The position numbers and the translations under genes are program-made. Positions 24,756 to 33,153 of a stretch of 54,281 bases of DNA are shown here, in pieces; the first letter of the stretch is position 1, and every line of letters begins with the position of its first letter. Origin of the DNA: an uncultured Lentisphaerota bacterium (GTDB taxonomy: Bacteria; Verrucomicrobiota; Lentisphaeria; Oligosphaerales; CAITYL01); NCBI GenBank assembly GCA_903921725.1, contig CAIXRA010000071.1, positions 1 through 54,281 on the forward strand, in the 5' to 3' direction. Under the pieces are notes generated by a model. The model had not been told where the DNA came from, searched no databases, and saw only the letters and a program-made list of their open reading frames with translations.

Positions 24756-25520
24756 ATGAAACCTGGAATCCGCCAGCGCCGCGAGCGCATCTTGGATGAA
24801 ATTTTTTCAAAAACAGACATCAGCGTGCCGGAGCTGGCCTCCCTGGTCGGAACATCGGAAGCGACCGTGCGGCGCGACCTGCACCAGCTTGAGGGGGAGG
24901 ACAAGATCACCCTTTCGCACGGCAGCGTCGCTCTGAAAAAAATCTCCGACTTCTCCTTCCTGGCGAAGGCGAAGCGCAATGTGGATGCAAAAAAGGTCAT
25001 TGCGCGCCTCGCCGTGACGCTGATCAACGACAACGACCACATCTTCCTCGGATCCGGAAGCACCTGCTACGAAATGGCGCCCTTCCTGAAGCGCAAGGCC
25101 GGGCTGTCGGTCATCACCAATTCTTCGCGCCTCGCCGTGGCGCTTGACGAACCGTCCATCAGCATCATCCTGATCGGCGGGCGCTACCGCCCCGACCGCA
25201 TGGACATGGTCGGCGACCTGGCCCAGACCGCCCTCGACCAGCTTCGCGGCTACAAGGCGCTCATCAGCGTGGACGGCGTGAGCATGGAGTTCGGCCTCAG
25301 CGCCGCAGATGTCGAGGGCGCGCACCTCTACCGCCTCGCCGCACGCAACGCAAAGGAAGTCATCCTGCCCATCGACCACACCAAGTTTCTCGCGCCGTCC
25401 CTCTGCAAAATCGTAGAATGGGACGTTGTCTCCACCGTGATCACCGACACCGCACCGCCGCCGGAATGGATTTCTTTCTTCCAGAAACGCGGCATCAAGC
25501 TTGTCTACCCGGAAGCGTGA
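24756..25520 (+). CDS. DeoR-family transcriptional regulator
   Basis: Sugar-phosphate-responsive repressor. Residues 1-57 form the winged helix (RRERILDEIFSKTDISVPEL, TSEATVRRDLHQLEGEDKI). The rest is the DeoRC sensor (IFLGSGSTCYEMAPFLKRK, VITNSSRLAVAL, GGRYRPDRMDMVGDLAQ, SVDGVSMEFGLSAADVEGA, ILPIDHTKF). The 254 residues are full length. It precedes a PHP-domain gene and an SDR dehydrogenase gene, which it probably controls. A 16-bp palindrome in front of the PHP gene is a candidate operator. A promoter-like TGCAATACT lies at about 24703. Confidence 0.92.
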   Translation: MKPGIRQRRERILDEIFSKTDISVPELASLVGTSEATVRRDLHQLEGEDKITLSHGSVALKKISDFSFLAKAKRNVDAKKVIARLAVTLINDNDHIFLGSGSTCYEMAPFLKRKAGLSVITNSSRLAVALDEPSISIILIGGRYRPDRMDMVGDLAQTALDQLRGYKALISVDGVSMEFGLSAADVEGAHLYRLAARNAKEVILPIDHTKFLAPSLCKIVEWDVVSTVITDTAPPPEWISFFQKRGIKLVYPEA

Positions 25521-25622
25521 AACGCCGCGAATGCCCGGATGGACGCCGCAAGAAAAAAAAGGGGGGGGGCGTGCGTGGAACACATCGTCCGCGCGTCCGC
25601 CTTTTTATGGTTGAAACGTGAA

Positions 25623-25656
25623 AAATCATGAATGATTTATGATGGCGTGGTATAGT
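25623..25656 (+). promoter_or_regulatory. Palindromic operator candidate and TATAGT -10 box
   Basis: AAATCAT-GA-ATGATTT is a perfect 7-bp inverted repeat at 25623-25638, in the -35 region of a TATAGT box at 25651-25656. It precedes the PHP-domain gene and follows the DeoR regulator gene, so it is a natural candidate for DeoR binding. The same GGTATAGTAC context recurs before the subtilase and the methyltransferase genes. Confidence 0.5.
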
Positions 25657-25706
25657 ACCGCCCATGCATTTCTGGCTGTATTATGAGGGGCTGGCGGAAC
25701 CATTGA

Positions 25707-26936
25707 ATGAATAATGCGTTGGGATTTTTAAAAACATCCGGGCCAGTAGCCACCGGTTCGTCCGGTTCCGCCGCCGGTTTGATTAACCTGCACGTCCACC
25801 TACCGCCAAACTTTTCGGCGTTCGAATCCGTCGGGCAGACTGTCGCGCTCGCCGCCGCGCAGGACGTGCGTGTGCTCGGAACGAGCAACTACTACGACTA
25901 CACGGTGTACGGCGGCTTTTCCGCCGCCGCCGTCCGCGCGGGAATCTTTCCGGTCTTCGGGCTGGAGGTCATTTCCTGGCGCAATGAGTCGGCGGCAAAA
26001 AACGAAAAAATCAACGACCCCGGCAACCCCGGCAAGTTCTACCTCTGCGGCAAGGGGTTGACGAAATTCGCCGCGCCGGAAGCGGACGCCGCCGCGATTC
26101 TGCGCCGCGTCCGCGAGGGCGACGCCGCGCGCATGGACGCGATGTGCGCCGCGCTGGCCGCGTGCTTCGCAAAAGCCGGCATGCCCGTGACCTTGTCGGG
26201 CGAGGACGTGCGTGCGGCCGTTGCCAAGCGTTGCGGCACCGCGCCGGAGACGGTGTTCCTGCAGGAACGGCATGTCGCGCAGGCGTTCCAGGAGGCGTTC
26301 TTCGCCGCGGTTCCGGAAGCGGAGCGCGCGGCCAGGCTGACGGCGCTCGCCGGCGCGGAGTGCGCAAAGGCGGACGCCGCCGCGGTGCAGAACGCGCTGC
26401 GCAGCCACCTGATGAAGGCGGGCAAACCGGCCTATGCCGCCGAGAATTTCATCCCGTTCGAAGAGGCGAAGCGGATGGTGCTCGGCATGGGCGGCATCCC
26501 GTGCTACCCGATCCTGGCCGACGGCGCCGCGCCGCTGTGCGGCTTCGAGGCGTCGCCGGAGACGCTGGTCGCGAACCTCGCCGCGCTGGGGATTGCCGCG
26601 GCGGAGTTCATCCCCAACCGGAACGCGCCGGAGACGCTGCTGGCGTACGCAAAGGCACTACGCGCGGCGGGCGTCGTGGTAACGGCCGGCACGGAGCACA
26701 ACACGCCGGAGTTGATCCCGCTGCCACCGGCATGCGTGAAGGGGCAGGCGATTCCCGATGAGGCGCAGGCACTCTTCCGCGAGGGCGCCATGGTCGTCAT
26801 CGCGCACCAGTATCTGACCGCCAACGGCAGACCTGGCTATGTCGCAACGGACGGGAGCGTCCCCGGCGACCGCGAGACGCGCATCCGCGAATTCGCCGCT
26901 CTCGGCGAAGCGGTGCTGAAGAAATTCCAAGCCTGA
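25707..26936 (+). CDS. PHP-domain phosphoesterase-like protein
   Basis: A 409-residue protein with the PHP metal motif NLHVHLPP near residue 28 (H-x-H), and a late TAGTEHNTPEL motif near 330 that would supply further ligands. VFGLEVISW and PNRNAPETLLAYAKALRAAGVVV fit the PHP barrel. The middle 130 residues are alanine-rich and helical. PHP proteins hydrolyse phosphoesters with metal ions; the substrate here is unknown. The neighbours (DeoR regulator, SDR dehydrogenase of the sorbitol-6-phosphate or RhaD C-terminal type) suggest sugar-phosphate metabolism. Start chosen at ATG 25707. Confidence 0.75.
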   Translation: MNNALGFLKTSGPVATGSSGSAAGLINLHVHLPPNFSAFESVGQTVALAAAQDVRVLGTSNYYDYTVYGGFSAAAVRAGIFPVFGLEVISWRNESAAKNEKINDPGNPGKFYLCGKGLTKFAAPEADAAAILRRVREGDAARMDAMCAALAACFAKAGMPVTLSGEDVRAAVAKRCGTAPETVFLQERHVAQAFQEAFFAAVPEAERAARLTALAGAECAKADAAAVQNALRSHLMKAGKPAYAAENFIPFEEAKRMVLGMGGIPCYPILADGAAPLCGFEASPETLVANLAALGIAAAEFIPNRNAPETLLAYAKALRAAGVVVTAGTEHNTPELIPLPPACVKGQAIPDEAQALFREGAMVVIAHQYLTANGRPGYVATDGSVPGDRETRIREFAALGEAVLKKFQA

Positions 26937-27057
26937 AGGCAAACCACAGAAGGTCACTGAGCGCAATGGGGAACGCGACCATGGAAAAGGCGGGCGCCAA
27001 AACCGCTTCAGTGCGATTGCCGGCCATCGGGCTTCATCGGCACCGGCGTCAGCGCCA

Positions 27058-27122
27058 CCTTCCCCTTTAACGTCCCATCACCCTTCCTTCCCTCCGCAAA
27101 CTTCCCCATTCCCTTCCCATAG
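27058..27122 (+). repeat. CTTCCC-type array before the SDR gene
   Basis: Units such as CCTTCCCCTTTAACGTCCC, CACCCTTCCTTCCCTCCGC, AAACTTCCCCATTCCCTTCC. The same family, in both orientations, fills the ntpI-ntpC gap (46365-46505). Confidence 0.6.
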
Positions 27123-27133
27123 GAGTTGCACGC

Positions 27134-28243
27134 ATGTCCATCACGGCAAAACAAAAAATGATCAACCTGGTGGCTCCCGCGTTGCGTGCGCTGCTGGCGG
27201 AACGCGGGCTGCTGAAGATCGTGCACCTCTCCGGCGACGCGGCGGAGACGGCGCTCAAGGTCGCGCTGCCCGCCGGCACGGAGTCGGCGGAGGCGGTGGC
27301 GGCGGAGCTGCGCAAGGCGCTGAACGGCGCCGTCCCCCCGGTCGTGGAGGTCGAGGGCGTCGGCGTGTTCCGCGTGTTCGAGCCGGGCGTGAAGCACGGG
27401 CGCGTCGCGGGCAGGATCGCGATGGTGACCGGCGGCGCGCAGGGGTTCGGCCTCGGCATCGCGCAGGATCTGGTCGCGCAGGGCGCCTATGTGGCCGTGC
27501 TCGACGTGAACCCGGCGACGACGGCGAAGGCGGTCGAGGAACTGAAGGCGATGACCGGTCGCTCCCCGGTACCGGGCATGCCGCCGCGCGTGATCGGGCT
27601 CACGGCGGATGTCGCCAGCGCGGAGGCGATGGCGGCGGCGGTGCATGAGACGGTGTGCGCGTTCGGCGGCCTGGACCTGCTCGTCGCCAACGCGGGCGTG
27701 CTCCGCGCCGGCAGCGTCAAGACGCTCTCCGAGAAGGACTTCGATTTCGTCACCACGGTCAACTACAAGGGCTACTTCGTCTGCGTGCAGGCGGCGGCGC
27801 CGGTGATGGCGGCGCAGCACGCGGCCGATCCGGCGGTGCGCACGGACATCATCCAGATCAACTCGAAATCGGGGCTGGAGGGTTCGAACAAGAACGGCGC
27901 CTACGCGGGCAGCAAGTTCGGCAGCATCGGCCTGACGCAGTCGTTCGCGATGGAGCTGGTCGCGGACGGCATCAAGGTCAACGCGATCTGCCCGGGGAAT
28001 TTCTTCGACGGCCCGCTGTGGTCCGACCCGGACAAGGGGCTCTTCGTGCAGTACCTGCGCACCGGCAAGGTGCCGGGCGCGCGGACCATCGCCGAGGTGC
28101 GGAAGTTCTATGAGGCAAAGGTGCCGATGGGCCGCGGCTGCCTCCCGGCGGACGTGATGAAGGCCATCTACTACCTCGTCGACCAGGAGTACGAAACCGG
28201 CCAGGCGCTCCCCGTCACCGGCGGCCAGGTCATGCTGAACTGA
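27134..28243 (+). CDS. SDR-family dehydrogenase (sorbitol-6-phosphate / RhaD C-domain type)
   Basis: A 369-residue short-chain dehydrogenase. Residues 1-95 are an extra N-terminal region. The Rossmann start is IAMVTGGAQGFGLGIAQDL near residue 97 (T-G-G-x3-G-x-G). LVANAGVLRAG is the N-N-A-G element, and the catalytic S-Y-K set reads INSKSGLEGSNKNGAYAGSKFG. The pattern LRAGSVKTLSEKDFDFVTTVNY matches dehydrogenases acting on sugar phosphates or polyols and the C-terminal half of RhaD fusions; the exact substrate is inference. It ends the DeoR-PHP-SDR group. Confidence 0.85.
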   Translation: MSITAKQKMINLVAPALRALLAERGLLKIVHLSGDAAETALKVALPAGTESAEAVAAELRKALNGAVPPVVEVEGVGVFRVFEPGVKHGRVAGRIAMVTGGAQGFGLGIAQDLVAQGAYVAVLDVNPATTAKAVEELKAMTGRSPVPGMPPRVIGLTADVASAEAMAAAVHETVCAFGGLDLLVANAGVLRAGSVKTLSEKDFDFVTTVNYKGYFVCVQAAAPVMAAQHAADPAVRTDIIQINSKSGLEGSNKNGAYAGSKFGSIGLTQSFAMELVADGIKVNAICPGNFFDGPLWSDPDKGLFVQYLRTGKVPGARTIAEVRKFYEAKVPMGRGCLPADVMKAIYYLVDQEYETGQALPVTGGQVMLN

Positions 28244-28288
28244 GGCATTCGCCGCGGACGCCCGCCGCAAGTCCGGCAGCTGCCGCCG

Positions 28289-29095
28289 TCACATGGCCCA
28301 GATGGAGCCCGCGCCGGGCTTGGGATGGACGTAGAGCCGGCCGTGCTCGCGGCGGACGGTGAACGGCTGCCCGAACGTTCGCTCCAACACCGGCTCCGAC
28401 AGCACCTCCGCTTTCGGCCCGCAGGCGACCGGCCGGCCGTGCCGCAGCGCCAGCACGTGCGTCGTGGCGGGCAGGATCTCCTCCATGTGGTGGGTGACGA
28501 AGACAGTCGTGAGTCCGGGTTGCCGGCGGATGAAGCCGTCGAGCATGGCCAGGAAGGCGTCGCGCGCCACCGGGTCGAGTCCGGTGCACGGCTCGTCGAG
28601 AATCAGCAGCCTGGGCGCGAGCATGAGCGACCTCGCGATAAGCACGCGGACCTGCTCCCCCTGTGACAACAGGCCGAACGGCAGCTCCCAGCGGTCGAGG
28701 CAGCCGACGGAGTCGAGGTGCGTCTTCACATCCTCCAGCTCCGCATCAGTCGGGTCCTCGCGGATGCCAAGCGTGGCGCGCCGGCCGCCGAGCACGACGC
28801 CGAGGGTGATCAAGTTCTCGGGCAGCATCGGGATGATGGAGCTGGAAACCCAGCCGATCTGCTTGCGCAGCGCCTCCATACTGCACTCGCCGAAGGTGCT
28901 GCCAAGCACCTGCACGCGGCCCTCGGAGGGAAACAGCCAGCCGGAGAGGATCTTGAGCAACGTGGTCTTGCCGCATCCGTTGGGGCCGATGAGAGCCCAG
29001 TGCTGCCCCGGCGAGACTTCCCAGTCAACGCCGTCGAGGATCACCGTCTCCCCGCGCCACAACCGCACCCCCGAACATGAAATCACAGAAGACAT
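28289..29095 (-). CDS. ABC transporter ATP-binding protein
   Basis: A 268-residue ATPase with Walker A GPNGCGKTTLLKIL, Q-loop region IGWVSSSIIPMLPENL, signature LLSQGEQVRVLIARSLM (LSQGE in place of LSGGQ), Walker B LLILDEPCTGLDP and the H-loop FVTHHMEEI. This is the stand-alone, ModF-like type. No permease or binding protein gene adjoins it, so substrate and direction are unknown. I start at ATG 29095 (AAAAAGGCTTCC before it); a GTG at 29131 would add 12 residues. It is convergent with the SDR gene. Confidence 0.9.
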   Translation of the reverse strand: MSSVISCSGVRLWRGETVILDGVDWEVSPGQHWALIGPNGCGKTTLLKILSGWLFPSEGRVQVLGSTFGECSMEALRKQIGWVSSSIIPMLPENLITLGVVLGGRRATLGIREDPTDAELEDVKTHLDSVGCLDRWELPFGLLSQGEQVRVLIARSLMLAPRLLILDEPCTGLDPVARDAFLAMLDGFIRRQPGLTTVFVTHHMEEILPATTHVLALRHGRPVACGPKAEVLSEPVLERTFGQPFTVRREHGRLYVHPKPGAGSIWAM

Positions 29096-29221
29096 GGAAG
29101 CCTTTTTCGATAGACGGTCGTAAAGAAGCACAAGGATGTGAAGAAGGGGGAAGGCGAGGGTTGGAGCCGCTCAGATTTTGTTTTTGCGCAATTTGGAACG
29201 CCCGGGTTGCGAAGGCCGTGG

Positions 29222-29282
29222 TGCTGTCGGACGGATTCGCCTGATCAGGCCGATTGGTCGGAGTGGTCCGGCAACTCGGGCG
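29222..29282 (+). repeat. GATCGG-type array
   Basis: TCGGACGGATTCGCCTGATC, AGGCCGATTGGTCGGAGTGG belong to the family at 6405 and 43806. It lies in a 690-base stretch (29132-29820) without an intact gene. Confidence 0.55.
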
Positions 29283-29328
29283 TTCAAGCTGCGCGACTTC
29301 ATATCTGTTTTGAGTTGTTGGTGTTACC

Positions 29329-29361
29329 GCCCCCAATGGGCATCCCATCATAGCTTGGGGC
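29329..29361 (+). repeat. Diverged copy of the CCCCAACGGGGC/CCTGGGGC hairpin element
   Basis: CCGCCCCCAATGGGCATCCC then ATCATAGCTTGGGGCAACG matches the tandem element at 54021-54281 (CCGCCCCAACGGGGCATCAC then ATCATAGCCTGGGGCAGCG). It sits exactly where the decayed gene at 29362 loses its 5' end. Confidence 0.6.
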
Positions 29362-29820
29362 AACGAGACGGCCGGCCTGAAGACGGTGGCCATCAACAGC
29401 CTCTATTCTACGCAGGCACTGGCGGAAACCATGGCCGCCCTTCCTGCAGAAGTTGACCGGCAAAAGATTGAGCGCCGCTTTGTCAGTTTCGCCTCGAAGT
29501 TCTGCCCCTTTTTTGTGGATGCCGAGCACTGCCCCACCTGCGATGAGACTGCCCGAATGGCGAGGCAGCATCACCTCGGCAGAGCCATCTCCAAATGAGC
29601 ACGGCCAAAAGCGCGAGTCCTTCTGCACGGGCACCAAGGAACTCCGGGAGCCGGCCGGCCGGAACCGCACGCTCACGGATATTGACCACTACCTGTGGCT
29701 GCTGGCATGCACATGCGCCACAAGAAAAATGCCGAGCCGACCAATACAGAGCTGAAGCGGTTGTTCGCCCCCTCCGCTGCCGGTAAGAATCCCTGCGGCC
29801 GCGATCTCTTCCTTCACTAA
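29362..29820 (+). pseudogene. Decayed gene of an uncharacterised protein family
   Basis: Three frames must be joined. Frame one reads GNETAGLKTVAINSLYSTQA through RFVSFASKFCPFFVDAEH to GRAISK (stop at 29598). Frame two reads KELREPAGRNRTLTDIDHYL then WLL. Frame three reads GMHMRHKKNAEPTNTELKRL then FAPSAAGKNP, with a stop at 29820. The pattern of NSLYST, SFASKFxHFF, DxYLWLxGM and NxELKxLF recalls a short cytosolic family found beside mobile or defence genes. I recall this pattern and did not search it. Two frameshifts and a missing start make it inactive. Confidence 0.5.
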
Positions 29821-29828
29821 ATGTCTGG

Positions 29829-30305
29829 TCATTTGCCGGTGACTTCAAGCGCCTCAATCTGCTTCTGGAGCGCGTCGCGCTTGACCTTCAGCTTGTCCGC
29901 CTTGATCTGGGACTTGATGAGCGCGGTGTTGGCCTTCTTGTACTTGATGGCCTCAACTGCCAGTAGCTTGATTTCAGCCTTGGCGAGCTTGGCGACGACC
30001 GGAACCAGCGCCTTCGCCTCCGACGTCAGTTCCGCGACCGGAGCGGCGGCCTTCCTGCTCTTGCGCGGCTTCGCCGTGTTCAGTTCCGCCTCAAACTTCG
30101 CCAGCGGCAGATACTTGGCGTTGTCGACCGGAGCCAGAACGCGGCGGCGGGCGTACTTCTTGGCGCCGGCAACCGTGATGGCATAAACCTTAATCGTCGC
30201 CGGCTTGCCCTTGACATTAACCGCAACTTCACCCGTGGAAATCTTCGCGCCCTGCTTGGTCTCGGTGGCGCATTTCGGCATTGCCTTAGTCGTTTTCTTC
30301 GCCAT
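29829..30305 (-). CDS. Lys/Ala-rich protein of unknown function
   Basis: A 158-residue basic protein, MAKKTTKAMPKCATETKQGA, with a short beta segment (STGEVAVNVKGKPATIKVYA), a KPRKSRKAAAP stretch, and a long C-terminal helix rich in Lys, Ala and Leu (KSQIKADKLKVKRDALQKQI). Its size and lysine content recall nucleoid-associated proteins, but no histone-like or HU fold is recognised. I start at ATG 30305, which has AAGGA at a good distance; ATG 30314 overlaps that site. No operon partner; flanked by decayed genes. Confidence 0.65.
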   Translation of the reverse strand: MAKKTTKAMPKCATETKQGAKISTGEVAVNVKGKPATIKVYAITVAGAKKYARRRVLAPVDNAKYLPLAKFEAELNTAKPRKSRKAAAPVAELTSEAKALVPVVAKLAKAEIKLLAVEAIKYKKANTALIKSQIKADKLKVKRDALQKQIEALEVTGK

Positions 30306-30609
30306 GTTCAGCATTCCTTATTTTTTGCTTATGTGGATTGGGTTGGAAACAGCAGGAAGGTAACGCCTAAAAGTTAAAAATCAAACATCCGCTATCGTTC
30401 CCTCTTTCCGCCATGGCCGATGACTGATCAGGCAATGGATCTCGCCTATACTTCAGTCGATCGTTTTTCATGTCCGTCAGTCGGCCATTAATAAGCGGTA
30501 TTTTGACCAATGATAACTCGCTATAAATAAAGTTGTTACACATGCATCATGTTTTCCATTCATTCACGGAACAAACCTCGCTTGGCTAAAATATTTTTAT
30601 CCTTACTAA

Positions 30610-30759
30610 ATAGTCATTGCAAATGGCGACACTTCATCCTTTGAAACGGCGGTCAAAGGCGTTGCCGTGATTATGACGCTTAGTGGCCGGTCGCAACCGC
30701 TCCATAGCGGCATTGGAGCGGCGGCGGCGGGCGGATGCCTGTATGGATTTTTGGCATAA
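30610..30759 (+). pseudogene. Possible remnant of an M20-type peptidase
   Basis: An open stretch reads GDTSSFETAVKGVAVIMTLS then GRSQPLHSGIGAAAAGG. The order A-V-K-G, then G-R-x-x-x-L-H-S-G resembles the start of the dimerisation domain in M20 peptidases. No start codon and no catalytic region exist around it, and the flanks are AT-rich (30340-30610) with no other gene visible. Tentative. Confidence 0.3.
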
Positions 30760-30836
30760 TTCACATCGGAGGAACGGGTTGGACTGTATAACTGGGCGGT
30801 GGACACGGCGCACCACAGCATTTGCCGGGGGGACGG

Positions 30837-30842
30837 TATAGT
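30837..30842 (+). promoter_or_regulatory. TATAGT -10 box before the subtilase gene
   Basis: GACGGTATAGTATCGG shares its context with the boxes at 25651 and 47570. A -35 element is not clear. Start codon 30886 is 44 bases downstream. Confidence 0.45.
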
Positions 30843-30885
30843 ATCGGCTCAAAGAGCGGTTGGACGGAAGGCGGACGGGGACGGC

Positions 30886-32172
30886 ATGAAACGATGGATG
30901 TTGCTCACGGGGCTCCTGCTGGCGGCGCTGCTGCTGGCCTGGCTGACGTACCCCGGCGGAGGGCGGGCGCGTTCCGCATCGGACCGGCTACCTGAAATCG
31001 GCGGAACCGAAACGACTGCGCACGCAGCGGCCACCTCACGCACCCCCGGGAAGCCCGCCGTCTCCGCGACGGATCTCCTGCTGAAATTCCTCCGGGAACG
31101 CCTCTCCGACAGCGGTGCATTGGCGCACCAGGCCGTCATCACCTTCAAATCACCCGAGGCGATGCGCGATTTCCTGCGCGGCGCGGAAGGGAACGGCCTG
31201 CGGGTGCTGGGGCGGCTCGGCGCGCTTTCGGCCGTCCGGGTCGGGTACGACCGCCTGGAACAGCTGCGGGACGCGCTTGAGGATCTTCCGGACGGCTGGC
31301 AGGACGCCGGCGCGAACTACATCGTCAGCATCCCCAATTTACTGCAGCAGGAGAACCGTCCCGCGGGCGTCGGCGCCGTCCCGTACAACGGCACCGGCTT
31401 CCTCAACGCCATCGGCGCCGCGGGCAACCGCAGCGACTGGGGCGGCGGTGTGACCGTGGCGGTGGTCGACACCGGGGTTGAGAACCACCCGACGTTCGGT
31501 AAGAATCAGATTACGCACTACGACCTGGTGAACGACGGCCAGCCGTTCAACGGGCACGGCACGGCGATGGCCGGGCTCATCGCGGGCCAGGACGCGCAGG
31601 CCCCGGGCGTGTCGCCGGCAAGCCGCATCCTCGACGTGCGCGTGACCGGAAGCGACGGCACGGGCGACACCTTCACCCTCGCCCAAGGGATTGTGCAGGC
31701 CGCGGACGCCGGCGCGCAGGTCATCAACATCAGCCTCGGCACCTACGGCGACTCGCAGACGGTGCGCGACGCCGTCGCCTACGCCGCGGGCAAGGGTGCG
31801 GTCGTCGTCGGCGCCGCCGGCAATGACCAGATGGCCGACCAGCTGGCATTTCCCGCGGCGATTCCCGGCGTCGTGTCGGTCGGCGGTCTGGACGCACAGA
31901 TGCAGCAGGCCTATTTTTCGAACTCGGGCAGCGGCCTGACCGTCGCCGCGCCCGGCGTCGGCATCGAATCCGCCTACGGCAAGGACCTGCTGGTCATCGG
32001 GGACGGGACGTCGCAGGCGGCTGCCATCACCTCCGGCGTGCTGGCCAGCGGGATTTCGAGCGGAGCCACCACGGCCTCCGGCGCCGCGGCGTGGGTGAAG
32101 CAGAACGCGAAGCCGCTCGACCTTCCATCGGAGCGCGGAGGCGCCGGGATGGTGCAGGTCCCGAGCCGCTGA
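30886..32172 (+). CDS. Subtilisin-like serine protease (S8), exported
   Basis: A 428-residue exported protease with an N-terminal membrane or signal segment (WMLLTGLLLAALLLAWLTYP). An inhibitor-like prodomain follows (HQAVITFKSPEAMRDFL ... GLRVLGRLGALSAVRV, residues about 75-125). The catalytic triad is Asp in VTVAVVDTGVENHP, His in NGHGTAMAGLIAG and Ser in IGDGTSQAAAITSGVLA. The oxyanion Asn is in GAAGNDQ. The signal segment could also remain as a membrane anchor. It is not in an operon; a CGGAA array and a run of ten Cs follow the stop. Confidence 0.9.
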   Translation: MKRWMLLTGLLLAALLLAWLTYPGGGRARSASDRLPEIGGTETTAHAAATSRTPGKPAVSATDLLLKFLRERLSDSGALAHQAVITFKSPEAMRDFLRGAEGNGLRVLGRLGALSAVRVGYDRLEQLRDALEDLPDGWQDAGANYIVSIPNLLQQENRPAGVGAVPYNGTGFLNAIGAAGNRSDWGGGVTVAVVDTGVENHPTFGKNQITHYDLVNDGQPFNGHGTAMAGLIAGQDAQAPGVSPASRILDVRVTGSDGTGDTFTLAQGIVQAADAGAQVINISLGTYGDSQTVRDAVAYAAGKGAVVVGAAGNDQMADQLAFPAAIPGVVSVGGLDAQMQQAYFSNSGSGLTVAAPGVGIESAYGKDLLVIGDGTSQAAAITSGVLASGISSGATTASGAAAWVKQNAKPLDLPSERGGAGMVQVPSR

Positions 32173-32252
32173 CGGAAAAACGGAAGAACGGAAAAAACGC
32201 CCCCCCCCCGCTACCCGCTACCCGCAGAGAGCCGAACGTTGGGCGTTGAACG
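32173..32252 (+). repeat. CGGAA array, C10 run and AACGTTC palindromic array
   Basis: ACGGAAAAACGGAAGAACGG is followed by ten Cs (32200-32209), CGCTACCCGCTACCCGC and GAACGTTGGGCGTTGAACG. Three repeat types are stacked in 80 bases after the subtilase gene. The last type recurs at 53987 and 54145. Confidence 0.65.
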
Positions 32253-32269
32253 TTCTTGGGGCAAGCGTT

Positions 32270-33019
32270 TCAGCCCCGCGCGTTCCCGTGCCCGCCGCCT
32301 TCCTTTTCCAGGCATCTGCGGCAGGACTGGAGATGGTCCTCGATGGACTCCTGGCTCCGCATCAGATGCGTCTCGATCGCCCCGAGGATTTTGGCGAGGC
32401 GCGGCTTTTCCTGGCGCATGCGCTGCACTTCGCCCATGGCGGTGTTGAGCTGGTCGAGGGAGCGCTTGGCCATGGCCAGGCTAGCCGCCGGCTGGGTGTA
32501 CAGCCCGTCGGAGATGCTATAGGCCAGATTGGCCAGCGCGCGGCCGACATGAAAAAGCACCTTCAGCCCCAGCGGGCGCGAGTCCGCCGGCAAAATGGCC
32601 GCGTAGACATTGCACCAGCCCAGCGCGGTCTGGCGGAGCGTGACGAAGGCGGCGTGCGCCTCGTAGAAAAGCGGGTCGCCGGGTTCGGGTGGATATTTCC
32701 GGGGCGGCGGCGGGGTTTCGGGGCCGTAGTCGTCCCCCATGCCGCCCACCGGCGGCTCTCCCTCACCCTCCTCCTCCGGCGGGACGGTGCTGAACTCGCA
32801 GTTCCAGCGGTTCTCGCAGTTCTCGCAGTTGAAGTTGCAGTCGAGGAGCCGCCCCTTGAACTCGCGCTCGAGCTTTTGGTTGATAATCTCCCGGGCGCCC
32901 GGCAGGTCGTTGAACCGCTTGAGCAGGCCGAAGAAGTGAGCCGCATAGCGGTCGCTCTCCTTCAGGTACTGCTCCCAGTCGTATTCGTTCCAGTTGGCGG
33001 TGTCGGGCGGCTGCGGCAT
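32270..33019 (-). CDS. Unidentified protein with a Cys cluster
   Basis: A 249-residue protein. Residues 60-80 carry LLDCNFNCENCENRWNCEF, a C-x3-C-x2-C-x5-C spacing that could bind a metal ion. A Pro/Glu-rich linker follows (PPEEEGEGEPPVGG, ETPPPPRKYPPEPGDP), then a helical domain (AAFVTLRQTALGWCNVYAAI, SLAMAKRSLDQLNTAMGEVQ). No family recognised. I start at ATG 33019 rather than further upstream because the longer frame runs into tRNA-Gln. The two genes are 19 bases apart on the same strand and may share a transcript. Confidence 0.7.
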   Translation of the reverse strand: MPQPPDTANWNEYDWEQYLKESDRYAAHFFGLLKRFNDLPGAREIINQKLEREFKGRLLDCNFNCENCENRWNCEFSTVPPEEEGEGEPPVGGMGDDYGPETPPPPRKYPPEPGDPLFYEAHAAFVTLRQTALGWCNVYAAILPADSRPLGLKVLFHVGRALANLAYSISDGLYTQPAASLAMAKRSLDQLNTAMGEVQRMRQEKPRLAKILGAIETHLMRSQESIEDHLQSCRRCLEKEGGGHGNARG

Positions 33020-33038
33020 GGGGGGAGGGTTTTCAAAG

Positions 33039-33112
33039 TGGCTACCCGACCAGGATTCGAACCTGGACAAAGAGAATCAAAATCTCTTGTGCTACCTTTA
33101 CACCATCGGGTA
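33039..33112 (-). tRNA. tRNA-Gln (TTG)
   Basis: A complete cloverleaf on the minus strand: acceptor TACCCGA with TCGGGTA, D arm GTGT-AAAGGTA-GCAC, anticodon arm AGAGA-TTTTGAT-TCTCT with anticodon TTG, T arm CCAGG-TTCGAAT-CCTGG, discriminator G and encoded CCA. Its promoter lies just upstream. Confidence 0.95.
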
Positions 33113-33125
33113 ATTTAAGCTGGGA

Positions 33126-33153
33126 AATATAGCCTCCGGAACCCTCCGGACAA
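33126..33153 (-). promoter_or_regulatory. Promoter of tRNA-Gln
   Basis: On the minus strand TTGTCC, a 16-base spacer and TATATT end 13 bases before the tRNA. The stretch 33154-33650 beyond it (about 500 bases) holds no gene, RNA or repeat that I recognise apart from runs of G/C-rich sequence. Confidence 0.7.

Noticed and set aside
25545..25570. A8G9 run, and the C10 run at 32200, as phase-variation tracts
   Set aside because: Both lie downstream of genes, outside any reading frame or promoter that I can identify.
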